Both the position numbers and the translations under genes were made by a program. A DNA stretch of 64,000 bases from Exiguobacterium sp. BMC-KP (GTDB lineage: Bacteria; Bacillota; Bacilli; Exiguobacteriales; Exiguobacteriaceae), in NCBI RefSeq assembly GCF_001275385.1, contig NZ_LGIW01000015.1, positions 2,099,489-2,163,488 on the forward strand, in the 5' to 3' direction. Positions 54,526 to 63,377 of this stretch are shown piece after piece. Under the pieces are notes generated by a model. The model did not search any database and was not told where the DNA came from. It worked only from the letters and a program-made list of their open reading frames with translations. The first letter of the stretch is position 1. Every line of letters starts with the position of its first letter.

Positions 54526-55184
54526 TATGATTTCACTCCTTCAGCTGATTGCGAATAATGCTTCATGAAATAAACTAACGACTGCAACTCGATCGATAAA
54601 TCGATGTGATGGACCCGGACGCTCGCTGGCACGTTCAACCGTGCAGGCGTAAAGTTCAGAATACCTGTCACACCATACTCGACTAACTCATCCGCTACTG
54701 ACTGTGCGAACTGCGATGGAACCGTCAAGATGGCAACATCGACCTGATTCGCTTCGATTTGTTCTTTCATGTCCGAAACATGATAGATTGGAACGTCATG
54801 CGTCGTTGTTCCGACCTTCTCTTCGTCCGCATCAAACGCAACGACTATCCGAGTACTATTATTCTTTAAAAAGTTATAATTTGCAAACGCTGTTCCGAGA
54901 TGACCGACCCCGATTAAGGCAACATTCGTCACCTCATCTTGATTCAAGGTTTTCCGGAAAAACGTTAAAAGATGTTGAACGTTATATCCATACCCCTTTT
55001 TCCCTAGTGCCCCAAAGTAGGAAAAATCGCGACGAATCGTTGCTGAATCAACCTTCACCGCCTCGCTTAACTCAGCAGAAGAGACGCGGAGCTTACCTGA
55101 ATTGTATAAACTTTGGATGAAGCGATAATATAGCGGCAACCGTTTTGCTGTCGCTTGTGGAATTTTTGTGTCTGGTCCATTCAT
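54525..55184 (-). CDS. rex: Redox-sensing transcriptional repressor Rex
   Basis: A 219-residue NADH/NAD sensor controlling fermentation and respiration genes. The N-terminal winged helix contains [24 protein letters not shown] and KKGYGYNV. The Rossmann domain has [16 protein letters not shown] near residue 90 and a helix that would be swapped between monomers at the C terminus. ATG at 55184 is nine bases after AAGGGGG; the frame remains open to 55235. No clear Rex operator lies in the upstream gap. Confidence 0.95.
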   Translation of the reverse strand: MNGPDTKIPQATAKRLPLYYRFIQSLYNSGKLRVSSAELSEAVKVDSATIRRDFSYFGALGKKGYGYNVQHLLTFFRKTLNQDEVTNVALIGVGHLGTAFANYNFLKNNSTRIVVAFDADEEKVGTTTHDVPIYHVSDMKEQIEANQVDVAILTVPSQFAQSVADELVEYGVTGILNFTPARLNVPASVRVHHIDLSIELQSLVYFMKHYSQSAEGVKS

Positions 55185-55351
55185 CCTGCAGTTCCCCCTT
55201 CGGCCACATCCATCGTGGCACCCAAATCTTTGCAAAAAGCTTTCTACTCTTCTTGATTGTAAACCACTTCACATAGAGTCACAAATAATATATTCCGCAC
55301 GACCTCGTGCTTTTGTTCGTGATAGACTAAAGGGTGGAAGGATGGATGGAA

Positions 55352-57253
55352 ATGATACTCTTACAAGTCAACCAACTCTCGAAATCATTCGGCGTCGAGC
55401 CGATTTTAGAAAATATCAAACTAGAAGTACAAGAACGCGACCGAATTGCGCTTGTCGGGCGAAACGGTGCCGGAAAATCGACCTTGCTCAAAATCATCGC
55501 TGGCGAACTGAGTCACGACTCGGGCGACATCATGAAGGGCAAGGACGTCAAAATCGGTTATCTCGCGCAAGACAGTGGTCTTGAATCGAATGAATCGATT
55601 TGGAACGAGATGCTGACCGTCTTTGAACATTTACAAGAACAAGAACGGACACTACGCCGGATGGAAATCGAAATGGGGATGGAACATATCTTGAACGACC
55701 CTGTCGCTTACGATCGTCTCTTGAAGACGTACGATCAAGCACAGCACGACTTCTCAGAAGCTGGTGGTTATCAGTTCGAAGCGAATATTCGCTCTGTCTT
55801 GCACGGAATGCGCTTTTATCCCGACGATTACTCACGCCGGATCCAGACGTTATCTGGTGGTCAACGGACACGGCTCGCTTTAGCGAAGATGCTCTTGCAA
55901 GCACCAGAACTCCTCATTCTCGATGAGCCGACCAATCACCTCGATATCGATACGCTTGCTTGGCTCGAAAGTTATCTCGGTGGTTATCGTGGTGCCGTCC
56001 TGATCGTCTCGCACGACCGGTACTTCCTCGACCAAGTCGTCAATGTCGTCTATGAGCTCTCCCGCAATGTCTGTCGTAAGTTCACGGGGAACTATACGAA
56101 GTACTTGGAACAAAAAGCGGCATTGTACGATCAAGAAATGAAACAGTTCGAACAGCAACAAGAAGAGCTCGCGAAGATGCAGGACTTCATTCAACGAAAT
56201 ATCGCCCGGGCGACGACGACAAAACGTGCGCAAAGCGTTCGAAAACGACTCGAGAAAGTTGATCGGCTCGATCGACCGGATGGGGATGAGCGTAGTACGG
56301 TCCTCTCCTTCCCGATTGAAAAACAAAGCGGTAACGACGTCCTGCAAGTCAATCAACTGGCGATTGGTTATGAAGAAGCTGTCTCAAAAGATATCACGTT
56401 CCGTTTGCAACGTGGCGAATCGCTCGCACTCGTTGGTCCGAACGGAATCGGGAAGTCGACGCTCTTAAAAGTCCTCGTCGGTCGCTTACGTCCCCTCGTC
56501 GGTGATTTCCGTTTCGGAACCGGCGTCTCGATCGGATATTACGATCAAGAGCAAGCAGAACTCAATGACCGAAATCGTGTCATCGATGAGATTTGGAACG
56601 AATGGCCACTGATGCGCGAACAAGAAGTTCGTTCTGTCCTTGGACAATTCTTGTTTAGCGGTGACGACGTCTTCAAAATCGTCCATGAGTTATCAGGTGG
56701 AGAACGCGGACGTCTCGCGCTCGCAAAACTGAAATTACGCAAGACGAACGTCCTCGTCCTCGATGAGCCGACGAACCACTTGGATCTTGATTCGAAGATG
56801 GTTCTTGAAAATGCACTCGTCGACTATGAAGGGACGCTACTATTCGTCTCCCACGACCGTTACTTCATCGACCGGATCGCGACACGCGTTATCGAGATGA
56901 GTGAGGCTGGTGTGACAGAGTACCTCGGCGATTATTCGTACTACACGGAGAAGAAGGCGGAACAAGAAGAAATCGCTCGCCTCGAAGCCGAGGAAGCAAA
57001 AGCGGCAAAAGTCATAGCATCGAAGACGATCGATAAAGAAGCACAAAAGGAAGAAAAGAAACGCCGTCAGCAAATCGAACAAATTGAACAAGACATCGAG
57101 CAGCTTGAACAACGTTCGGCGGAAATTGAACAGTTGCTGTGCGAGCCGGAAGTCTTCAATGATATTCCGAAAGCGACGGCGCTTTCAGCAGAACGTGATC
57201 AGATTGATATCGATTTGCTCGAATTGATGGAACGATGGGAGAATCAACACTGA
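55352..57253 (+). CDS. ABC-F type ribosomal protection/regulatory ATPase (YdiF-like)
   Basis: A protein of about 633 residues with two ABC ATPase domains and no membrane helices. First Walker A GRNGAGKST, signature LSGGQRTRLALAKML and LDEPTNHLD; a linker with charged coiled-coil (about 230-320); second Walker A GPNGIGKST, LSGGERGRLALAKL and LDEPTNHLD; and a C-terminal coiled coil rich in Glu/Lys. It acts on ribosomes as other ABC-F proteins do; no antibiotic specificity can be assigned. GGAAGG lies ten bases before ATG 55352; starts at 55334 (GTG) and 55346 (ATG) are in frame. Confidence 0.9.
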   Translation: MILLQVNQLSKSFGVEPILENIKLEVQERDRIALVGRNGAGKSTLLKIIAGELSHDSGDIMKGKDVKIGYLAQDSGLESNESIWNEMLTVFEHLQEQERTLRRMEIEMGMEHILNDPVAYDRLLKTYDQAQHDFSEAGGYQFEANIRSVLHGMRFYPDDYSRRIQTLSGGQRTRLALAKMLLQAPELLILDEPTNHLDIDTLAWLESYLGGYRGAVLIVSHDRYFLDQVVNVVYELSRNVCRKFTGNYTKYLEQKAALYDQEMKQFEQQQEELAKMQDFIQRNIARATTTKRAQSVRKRLEKVDRLDRPDGDERSTVLSFPIEKQSGNDVLQVNQLAIGYEEAVSKDITFRLQRGESLALVGPNGIGKSTLLKVLVGRLRPLVGDFRFGTGVSIGYYDQEQAELNDRNRVIDEIWNEWPLMREQEVRSVLGQFLFSGDDVFKIVHELSGGERGRLALAKLKLRKTNVLVLDEPTNHLDLDSKMVLENALVDYEGTLLFVSHDRYFIDRIATRVIEMSEAGVTEYLGDYSYYTEKKAEQEEIARLEAEEAKAAKVIASKTIDKEAQKEEKKRRQQIEQIEQDIEQLEQRSAEIEQLLCEPEVFNDIPKATALSAERDQIDIDLLELMERWENQH

Positions 57254-57675
57254 TGCGAACGAAAAGCTTTTTCATCAATCTCATTTTAGGATTACTATCC
57301 GGTGTTCTTTATTTCGTCCCTTTGTATGCAGATTATGTGTCCGTCTTTATCCGACCAGATGCCTTTAATGCTGCACTTCCTTTGTTCCTCTTGATTTCCT
57401 GCATGATCGGACTCGTCATCCAGACATGGAGCGGTCTTCTCGTCAGTCTGCTCTCCGGACTTTGTTGTACGCTCCTGACGACACAGCTATTCGTTGAACT
57501 TAATGATCCGTTGATCTTATCGTATTATGGGAGTGTCTCACCGATCATCGCTTTCTTGATCAGCTGTGTCGGCATTTGGGCACTGGCCATTGTCTTTTAT
57601 TTGCTCGATGGCTACCAATACAGTAAACGCCACGGACTAGAGACTTCTTCAAATGAAATCGATCCGCAACCTTGA
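57253..57675 (+). CDS. Hypothetical four-helix membrane protein
   Basis: A 140-residue protein with helices at about residues 7-24, 38-58, 60-80 and 96-118, and a short polar C terminus. ATG at 57253 overlaps the TGA of the ABC-F gene (TGATG), so it is translationally coupled to it; an in-frame ATG at 57235 would overlap more. Not recognised; coupling suggests expression with the ABC-F factor but no function can be deduced. Confidence 0.6.
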   Translation: MRTKSFFINLILGLLSGVLYFVPLYADYVSVFIRPDAFNAALPLFLLISCMIGLVIQTWSGLLVSLLSGLCCTLLTTQLFVELNDPLILSYYGSVSPIIAFLISCVGIWALAIVFYLLDGYQYSKRHGLETSSNEIDPQP

Positions 57676-57707
57676 AGTCCGACCAACTAATTAGATGAAC
57701 GATATGA

Positions 57708-57759
57708 GAAAAAGGAGTTGAGATTCCGGGAGATAAACCGGAATCTCAACTCCTTTTTG
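57708..57759. terminator. Bidirectional terminator
   Basis: AAAAAGGAGTTGAGATTCCG pairs perfectly with its complement around GGAGATAAAC. Confidence 0.93.
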
Positions 57760-57821
57760 TTGGAATCGAAACCTTCGTCTTCAAGATGGGTCGTACAATG
57801 TATCAGGTATTCATGCTTCTA

Positions 57822-58415
57822 TCATTTTGTCGGTCGGGCAATCGTAAACGTCTTCCCGATCGTCGCATAATCGTTCCCTGCTAAACGCGCGACAGCTTTT
57901 AATCCTGCCGCATCGATCCGGAACGACTCGACGAGTTCATCCGCGACGTGATAGCGCAGTACTTCACCAATCAAAAGATCGGCACCTTCTAGCTCGACGT
58001 GTTGCGTCAAGCGCATCTCGAACCGAATTTTTGCTTCCGCGATTCCTGGTACTTCGATCGCGTCGCTATCAACGAGTGTTAAATCCGTCCGCTTCAGCTC
58101 ACTTTCACCGTAAGCCAGTGGTGCAGCTGTTTCATTGACCGCATCGACGATCTCTTCGCTGACGATGTGGATGACGTAGCTTTGTTTCGCCAAAATGTTA
58201 CGGGCCGTATCTTTCTGTCCTTGATCCGTCCGTTGTACGGCGATTACGAGTTGTGGTGGACTGCTCGATGCGACGGTAAAGAAGGAAAATGGTGCGGCAT
58301 TGACCGTCCCGTCTTCCCCTTGCGTCGTCACGAAAGCAATCGGACGTGGAATAATACTGCCAATCAATAATTTATAGTTGTCTTTTGCGCTAAGCGTTGA
58401 TGCTTCAAACTTCAT
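57822..58415 (-). CDS. Flavin reductase-like FMN-binding protein
   Basis: A 197-residue split-barrel flavoprotein. The family blocks KLLIGSIIPRPIAFVTTQ, NAAPFSFFTVASSSPPQLVIAV (read in parts) and the C-terminal ARLAGNDYATIGKTF are present; it likely binds FMN and reduces a quinone, nitro or flavin substrate. ATG at 58415 is preceded by AAAGGTGGG. It follows the DoxX gene by 20 bases as a two-gene operon controlled by the adjacent HxlR protein. Confidence 0.87.
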   Translation of the reverse strand: MKFEASTLSAKDNYKLLIGSIIPRPIAFVTTQGEDGTVNAAPFSFFTVASSSPPQLVIAVQRTDQGQKDTARNILAKQSYVIHIVSEEIVDAVNETAAPLAYGESELKRTDLTLVDSDAIEVPGIAEAKIRFEMRLTQHVELEGADLLIGEVLRYHVADELVESFRIDAAGLKAVARLAGNDYATIGKTFTIARPTK

Positions 58416-58435
58416 GAATGACCCACCTTTTTTCC

Positions 58436-58834
58436 TCACCCGATGAGTGCAGCGAGTGAATAGTCTCCAGCACCGATCATCGCTACGCCAAGGGCGATGA
58501 CGATCAATGCCATGTTGTATTCGTACCCGTTCTGCGTCACCCAGTAACCATTCGTACCGTGTACTTTAACAATTGCGACAAGCATCGAACCGATGATGAG
58601 GATGGCAGCGATCCACAGAAAAGCACCACCTGCGAACAACAAACCACCGATCAATTCAGCAAGACCCGCTGTAATTGCGAGTGCTTTTCCTGGCTTCATG
58701 CCGATTGATTCGAACCAACCGCCTGTTCCAGCGATGCCATGTCCACCGAACCAACCAAATAATTTTTGTGTACCGTGTGCAGCGAATGTTAAACCGATGA
58801 TTAAACGAATAATTAAAAGTCCTGTATTCATCAT
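58436..58834 (-). CDS. DoxX family membrane protein
   Basis: A 132-residue four-helix membrane protein. The DoxX core LRL/RLIIGLTFAAHGTQKLFGWFGG, then GLAELIGGLLFAGG and a final helix are present. In Bacillus, the DoxX protein CatD is part of a YodB/CatR-controlled quinone and catechol resistance locus; the same role is inferred here from the divergent HxlR gene and TTAC-N5-GTAA operators. AAGGAG lies nine bases before ATG at 58834. Confidence 0.87.
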   Translation of the reverse strand: MMNTGLLIIRLIIGLTFAAHGTQKLFGWFGGHGIAGTGGWFESIGMKPGKALAITAGLAELIGGLLFAGGAFLWIAAILIIGSMLVAIVKVHGTNGYWVTQNGYEYNMALIVIALGVAMIGAGDYSLAALIG

Positions 58835-58865
58835 TGCTATCTTCTCCTTTTACCTAATGTTTTTT

Positions 58866-58882
58866 AGTTACTTTAAGTAACT
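58866..58882. promoter_or_regulatory. HxlR operator 1
   Basis: AGTTACTTTAAGTAACT is a perfect palindrome, with core TTACT-TTA-AGTAA, between the doxX -10 and its start codon. Confidence 0.65.
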
Positions 58883-58892
58883 CAATAAACAG

Positions 58893-58921
58893 ACTATATC
58901 TTATCACTTACTAAAAGTAAA
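58893..58921 (-). promoter_or_regulatory. SigA promoter of doxX operon with HxlR operator 2
   Basis: TTTACT (58916-58921), 17-base spacer, TATAGT (58893-58898). Operator 2, TTACT-AAA-AGTAA (58908-58920), overlaps the -35 and spacer. Confidence 0.68.
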
Positions 58922-58944
58922 TAGATTTGTTTTAGTTCTTTTTG

Positions 58945-58957
58945 TTACATTAAGTAA
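58945..58957. promoter_or_regulatory. HxlR operator 3
   Basis: TTACA-TTA-AGTAA, one base from the other two cores, upstream of the hxlR-type promoter. Confidence 0.55.
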
Positions 58958-58986
58958 AATGATTCGATTTTTTTAACAGAAGCGGG

Positions 58987-58992
58987 TATACT
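58987..58992 (+). promoter_or_regulatory. -10 element of HxlR-type gene
   Basis: TATACT 25 bases before the start codon; -35 weak. Confidence 0.45.
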
Positions 58993-59017
58993 ACAACTAT
59001 AGAAAGGATGAGTGCTG

Positions 59018-59338
59018 ATGGAAGAAGTCGCAATCCAACCGGCTCTTTGTCCCAAAGTCGAACATGCCTTTGAAATCTTAGGTAAGAAATGGACAGGTCT
59101 GATTTTACGTCACTTGTTGACGAAGACATGCCGTTTCAATGAGATTCAAGATGCCATTCCCGAATTATCAGGTCGTATGCTCACGGAACGTATGAAGGAG
59201 CTCGAAGCGGAAGGCATCGTCATCCGGACTGTCATTCCCGATCGTCCGATTAAGATTCAATACAGTTTGACCGACAAAGGACGCCAACTCGAACCGGTCA
59301 TTCGTTCCATTGAAGAATGGGCCGAACTACAAGACTAA
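59018..59338 (+). CDS. HxlR family winged-helix regulator (YodB/CatR-like)
   Basis: A 106-residue MarR/DUF24-type repressor. The conserved cysteine appears in PALCPKVEHAFEILGKKW near residue 10; in YodB-type proteins this N-terminal Cys senses quinones and diamide. FNEIQDAIPELSGRMLTERMKELEAEGIV (read in parts) is the recognition helix and RPIKIQYSLTDKG the wing. ATG at 59018 is nine bases after GAAAGGA. Divergent from the DoxX operon with three shared operators. Confidence 0.9.
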   Translation: MEEVAIQPALCPKVEHAFEILGKKWTGLILRHLLTKTCRFNEIQDAIPELSGRMLTERMKELEAEGIVIRTVIPDRPIKIQYSLTDKGRQLEPVIRSIEEWAELQD

Positions 59339-59344
59339 TGTATA

Positions 59345-59376
59345 GAAAAGCATCTTCTTCGGGAGGTGCTTTTTTA
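59345..59376 (+). terminator. Terminator after HxlR-type gene
   Basis: AAAAGCATCT pairs with GGTGCTTTT (G-U pairs) across TCTTCGGGA; T6 follows. Confidence 0.7.
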
Positions 59377-59384
59377 TATGACCT

Positions 59385-59413
59385 TTGACATTGATAATCA
59401 TTATCAATTAAAG
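59385..59413 (+). promoter_or_regulatory. Flavodoxin promoter with Fur box in the spacer
   Basis: TTGACA (59385-59390), a 17-base spacer that is exactly TTGATAATCATTATCAA, and TTAAAG (59408-59413). The spacer contains a perfect Fur box, so iron-bound Fur would block polymerase. Confidence 0.88.
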
Positions 59414-59443
59414 TGAAGAAGTACAACGAAAGGAGGAAGATGC

Positions 59444-59899
59444 ATGCATATCGCGATTGGATTCGTCAGCATGTCCGGTAATACGGAAGATATCGTCTCG
59501 ATTATAAAGAGTGAGCTTGAGCAACATGAGGTCAACGTGACGATTACAGAACTAGATCAATTCGTCGGGGAGGACTTATCGCGTTTTGATGGTCTGCTGC
59601 TCGGCTCATATACATGGGGAGACGGTGATTTGCCATATGAAGCAGAAGATTTCGTCGAGGAGCTACGGGAGCAGTCTTTAAACGGGATACCGGCTGCTGC
59701 TTTTGGCTCGGGGGATCTTGATTATCCAAAGTACTGCGCAGCTGTTGACTTGATCGAAGAAGCACTAAAAGAAGCCGGGGCGACTATCGCCACGGATGGC
59801 TTAAAGATTGAGTTTGATCCGAATACCCCGGAAAAACAAGCGGCTTGTCGTGCATTTACGCAGACATTTCATCGTTTTTTACAGCACGTCCTTTCATAA
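59444..59899 (+). CDS. Flavodoxin
   Basis: A 151-residue FMN electron carrier. The phosphate-binding loop SMSGNTE is at residues 9-15, the isoalloxazine loop SYTWGDGDLP near 55-64, and GSGDLDYPKYCAAVD near 87. It should replace ferredoxin under iron limitation, consistent with the Fur-blocked promoter and with the Fur-controlled ferredoxin/flavodoxin-NADP reductase at 42.5 kb. AAAGGAGGAAG precedes the ATG. Confidence 0.93.
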   Translation: MHIAIGFVSMSGNTEDIVSIIKSELEQHEVNVTITELDQFVGEDLSRFDGLLLGSYTWGDGDLPYEAEDFVEELREQSLNGIPAAAFGSGDLDYPKYCAAVDLIEEALKEAGATIATDGLKIEFDPNTPEKQAACRAFTQTFHRFLQHVLS

Positions 59900-59967
59900 A
59901 TATCGTTTGAATTTACTACGTAAGGGAATCCTTAAAACAGACTTTATGAAAGTGAGATGAATGTTTT

Positions 59968-60627
59968 ATGACGATTCAAGCACTCGTCTTTGACGTCTAC
60001 GGTACGTTATTCGATGTCCATTCCGTCAAAGAACAAGCAGAAGAGCTGTATCCGGGACACGGAGAGGCCATCAGTAAACGCTGGCGGGAGAAACAACTAG
60101 AGTACTCTTTCCTCCGGCAATTGAACGGACAATATGTGCCGTTCAGTCAAGTGACGCAAGACGCTCTCCGCTACGCATTACTCGAACTGAAACTCCATGT
60201 GACGGAGGAGCAGATCACGACTCTCATGGAAACGTACCTGACACTTGATGTCTACCCAGAAGTCAGCTCCGTTCTCGAGACGATGGCGGATAAGCGCCTC
60301 GTCGTCTTCTCGAATGGTTCGCACGATATGCTCGATCCATTGATTGAACAATCAGGTTTAGCCGATCGGTTCGAACATCTTGTCAGTGTCGATGACATTA
60401 AACAATACAAGCCGGCACCTGCTTCCTATATGCACGCCTTAAACACACTCGGTCTGAAACGAGAAGAGGTCTTATTCATGTCCTCGAACGGTTGGGATAT
60501 TACCGGGGCGAAAAGCTTTGGCTTCAAAACAGCATGGATCAACCGAAATGGACTTCCGGTCGAGGAATTGAACCTCGATCCGGATCGCATCTATGACGAC
60601 TTAACCGGCATCACAGAATGGCAATGA
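59968..60627 (+). CDS. HAD-superfamily hydrolase, type II haloacid dehalogenase-like
   Basis: A 219-residue HAD hydrolase. Nucleophile Asp9 in LVFDVYGTLFD, motif II Ser in VFSNGSHDML, lysine in IKQYKPAPASY and acidic motif IV-like MSSNGWDITGAKSFG match L-2-haloacid dehalogenases more than phosphatases. Whether the cell uses it on haloacids or as a general phosphatase is unknown. The ribosome site AAAGTGAGA is weak. Monogenic. Confidence 0.87.
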   Translation: MTIQALVFDVYGTLFDVHSVKEQAEELYPGHGEAISKRWREKQLEYSFLRQLNGQYVPFSQVTQDALRYALLELKLHVTEEQITTLMETYLTLDVYPEVSSVLETMADKRLVVFSNGSHDMLDPLIEQSGLADRFEHLVSVDDIKQYKPAPASYMHALNTLGLKREEVLFMSSNGWDITGAKSFGFKTAWINRNGLPVEELNLDPDRIYDDLTGITEWQ

Positions 60628-60632
60628 ACGAA

Positions 60633-60668
60633 CAACAGCGGACTCCTGTTTAGGAATCCGCTGTTTTC
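60633..60668. terminator. Bidirectional terminator
   Basis: AACAGCGGA-TCC pairs with GGA-TCCGCTGTT; T4 follows on the plus side. Confidence 0.82.
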
Positions 60669-60673
60669 ATGGA

Positions 60674-61243
60674 TCAGTAATTCGAAAGACGCGAGTAGCC
60701 CTTCTTGAATAGATCGAGTTTCAATCCGCCCTCTTTTTCGATGAAGAAGAGGTATTCGTTTTGATCCGTATCTTTGTAGAAAACCTTAAATAACGTTAAG
60801 GTCCGCTCTTTATTGTTTTCAACAGCCGTCACCTCGTGCTTCGAGATCACCTCTGCTTGAACTTGTTCTGCATCCAGCTTTTGAATCATCGGTTCGAATG
60901 ACTTCTTTTCTTGGTCCGTCACCGGTGTTCCGGAAGCAATCATGAAATAATCATCACTCACCTTGTTCGTTAAACCATACTTCCGATCGACGATGACGAC
61001 ATTACTGAGCTTCCCATTGACTGTCTGATCAAAAGCATACAACTTTTGAATCCGGGTCTTTTCCCCTTCTGCTCGTCCGATTTCGTAAAGTGGACGTTGT
61101 TTCGTGTTCGTCTCGACCGCTTTCTTATCGGGTACGAGTTCTTCCTTATAGGCGACTTGGTATGCGTTGACGATTTCTCGGACCTGAAGTCCGATTGCGA
61201 CGATGACCAGTACCGCTAACAATGCGATGATGACTTTTTTCAT
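60674..61243 (-). CDS. Hypothetical protein with N-terminal signal anchor
   Basis: A 189-residue protein I do not recognise. Residues 4-20 (VIIALLAVLVIVAIGLQ) form a membrane anchor without lipobox; the remainder is a charged extracytoplasmic domain with alternating strand and helix segments and no cysteine. It follows tsaD by 28 bases on the same strand, so it may be transcribed from the tsa operon. GGAAATGG is a weak ribosome site. Confidence 0.62.
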   Translation of the reverse strand: MKKVIIALLAVLVIVAIGLQVREIVNAYQVAYKEELVPDKKAVETNTKQRPLYEIGRAEGEKTRIQKLYAFDQTVNGKLSNVVIVDRKYGLTNKVSDDYFMIASGTPVTDQEKKSFEPMIQKLDAEQVQAEVISKHEVTAVENNKERTLTLFKVFYKDTDQNEYLFFIEKEGGLKLDLFKKGYSRLSNY

Positions 61244-61271
61244 TCCATTTCCCCCAAGTTGTTCGGATTCC

Positions 61272-62279
61272 TTACTTTAAATCTAGCCCAGGTTCTGCAT
61301 TCATGGCAAGTGTCGAATAGCGTAACGCACGATATGGATGAATCGCAGCTGCTCCGATCATCGCTGCATTGTCTCCACACAGGTGCATTGGCGGAATGAC
61401 GAGATCGATTCCTTCCTTCGCACATGCTGCTTCAAGACCGTGGCGTAATCCTTTGTTGGCGGCGACACCACCGGCAAGTAGCAGTTGGCGTCCCCCTTTA
61501 TCCTTCACGGCACGGATCGCCTTCGTCACGAGGACTTCGACGACACTCGCTTGGAAACTCGCAGCTAAATCTTCCGGAATGATCACTTCTCCCCGTTGCT
61601 CAGCATTATGCACGGCATTGATGACCGCTGACTTCAAACCGCTGAAGCTAAAGTCATACGAATCCTTCTCGAGCCAGACGCGTGGAAAGTGGAACGTATC
61701 CTGCCCCGTCTGTGCCAACTGATCGATCCGTGGACCACCCGGGTACGGTAACTTCAATGTCCGAGCGACTTTATCATAGGCTTCCCCTGCTGCATCATCT
61801 CGTGTTTCGCCGATGACTTCATATACACCATCTTCTGGCATGTAAATCAGCTCCGTGTGCCCACCTGATGCAATCAAACAGACGAGCGGGAACTCGAGTT
61901 CTTGCACGAGACGATTGGCATAGATATGACCTGCGATATGATGAACACCGATCAACGGCTTATTATGCGCAAAAGCAAGTGTCTTTGCCGCACTAACGCC
62001 AACGAGTAATGCGCCAACAAGTCCTGGTCCTTCCGTAACGGCAATCGCGTCAATGTCGTCGATCGTGACGTTTGCTTCCGTCAACGCATCATCAATGACA
62101 TAGGTGATACGCTCAACGTGATGGCGTGAGGCGACTTCAGGCACGACGCCACCAAAACGTTTATGACTCTCGATTTGAGACGAGACGACGTTTGATAAGA
62201 CATCCGTTCCTCCACGGACGACGGCAGCCGCTGTTTCGTCGCAGCTCGATTCAATTGCTAGAATCAATGGTTGTGTCAT
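61272..62279 (-). CDS. tsaD: tRNA N6-adenosine threonylcarbamoyltransferase TsaD
   Basis: Catalytic subunit that transfers threonylcarbamoyl to A37 of ANN-decoding tRNAs. 335 residues of the ASKHA fold: [15 protein letters not shown] near the start, the iron ligands in [23 protein letters not shown], and [14 protein letters not shown]. Overlaps rimI by four bases; part of the tsaE-tsaB-rimI-tsaD operon. Confidence 0.97.
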   Translation of the reverse strand: MTQPLILAIESSCDETAAAVVRGGTDVLSNVVSSQIESHKRFGGVVPEVASRHHVERITYVIDDALTEANVTIDDIDAIAVTEGPGLVGALLVGVSAAKTLAFAHNKPLIGVHHIAGHIYANRLVQELEFPLVCLIASGGHTELIYMPEDGVYEVIGETRDDAAGEAYDKVARTLKLPYPGGPRIDQLAQTGQDTFHFPRVWLEKDSYDFSFSGLKSAVINAVHNAEQRGEVIIPEDLAASFQASVVEVLVTKAIRAVKDKGGRQLLLAGGVAANKGLRHGLEAACAKEGIDLVIPPMHLCGDNAAMIGAAAIHPYRALRYSTLAMNAEPGLDLK

Positions 62280-62731
62280 AAGTCTTCTCCCTCCAGCTCC
62301 AGCCAGTAGATGGCAGCATCTTCATTGTTATCTTGATAATATCGTTTTCGAACGCCAACATACTGGAATCCAAGTTTTTCATATAAAGTCCGCGCCGGTG
62401 TGTTCGAGACACGTACTTCGAGTGTCATCGCCCGTAAACCAAGTGTTCGACCGACTGCGATCAATGCCGTTAGCAGATCTTCCCCGAGTCCTTGTCCGCG
62501 ATGTGACTGCTTGACGGCGATATTCGTAATATGACCTTCATCCGCGATATGCCACAGACCAGCAAATCCAACGATGCCGTCTTGATCGGCAACGACATAA
62601 TAGGCATTCGGATTTTGTGTCATTTCTGCTTTAAAAGCATCAAGCGTCCAGGGTGTCGCAAACGATTCAAGTTCGACGGCATGGACACCTGCAGCATCAT
62701 GTACGGTCATTCGGCGAATGATTTTACTCAT
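62276..62731 (-). CDS. rimI: Ribosomal protein bS18 alanine N-acetyltransferase RimI
   Basis: A 151-residue GNAT acetyltransferase. The acetyl-CoA loop [31 protein letters not shown] and [13 protein letters not shown] are RimI hallmarks. ATG at 62731 is nine bases after GAGG and overlaps tsaB by eight bases; a longer frame to 62797 would sit inside tsaB. Operon position matches B. subtilis ydiD. Confidence 0.93.
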   Translation of the reverse strand: MSKIIRRMTVHDAAGVHAVELESFATPWTLDAFKAEMTQNPNAYYVVADQDGIVGFAGLWHIADEGHITNIAVKQSHRGQGLGEDLLTALIAVGRTLGLRAMTLEVRVSNTPARTLYEKLGFQYVGVRKRYYQDNNEDAAIYWLELEGEDL

Positions 62732-63377
62732 GACGTTGTGCCTCAATCCATTTCGCTTCTGCTTCGGCAAGGCGCAGGTACCGCGGCTCAAACGCATGTG
62801 CTTCTACTGCCGGGCGTGTTGCACCAAGTAAAGCGAGCACTCCAGCACGCGGTGTTTGAAACGCAGGAGCAGCCTTTTCGAATGGTTGAAGAAGTTCTTC
62901 AAACGCATCGACGTCTCCCGTAACGAGCGTATCTGGCGTTAACGTCTTTACAAAAGAGGCGATTTCGACATGTTGTTCTTCACCGATTCGTTGTCCAGCG
63001 TCGTATACTCCGACAAAACCTGACCCGCGTCGTGCATCTTGAATCGCTGCAACACGTCCAGTATGACCTGTCGAAGCCGCCATCAACTCAAGTGTCGAGA
63101 CCGCAACCAGTTCGATACCGAGTGTATAGGCAAGCGTCTTCGCTGTTGTCGCACCAATCCGTAACCCAGTATAAGAACCTGGTCCATCGGCAACAACGAC
63201 CCGTGTCAGTTGGGAGGGTGTCCATTTCGCTTCCGCCATCAAGCGCTCAAGCAATGGCATGAGCTTCGTCGCATGGTTTAAAGAAGTGACATACGATGCT
63301 TCTGCTACGATTTGTTCCCCATCCGAAAGAGCGACCGATAATTGTTTCGTCGATGTATCAATAGCTACAATTTTCAT
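62724..63377 (-). CDS. tsaB: tRNA threonylcarbamoyladenosine complex dimerisation subunit TsaB
   Basis: A 217-residue inactive paralogue of TsaD that scaffolds the complex. IVAIDTSTKQLSVALSDG at the start, LMAEAKWTPSQLTRVVVADGPGSYTGLR with the hallmark GPGSYTGLRIG, and DARRG in the middle are typical. It overlaps tsaE by four bases and rimI by eight. Confidence 0.95.
   Translation of the reverse strand: MKIVAIDTSTKQLSVALSDGEQIVAEASYVTSLNHATKLMPLLERLMAEAKWTPSQLTRVVVADGPGSYTGLRIGATTAKTLAYTLGIELVAVSTLELMAASTGHTGRVAAIQDARRGSGFVGVYDAGQRIGEEQHVEIASFVKTLTPDTLVTGDVDAFEELLQPFEKAAPAFQTPRAGVLALLGATRPAVEAHAFEPRYLRLAEAEAKWIEAQRHE

Noticed and set aside
55270..55300. Rex-like half sites TTGTGA and TGTGAA upstream of rex and the ABC-F gene
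   Set aside because: The two halves are in direct, not inverted, orientation, so they do not form the TTGTGAA-N4-TTCACAA palindrome Rex needs.
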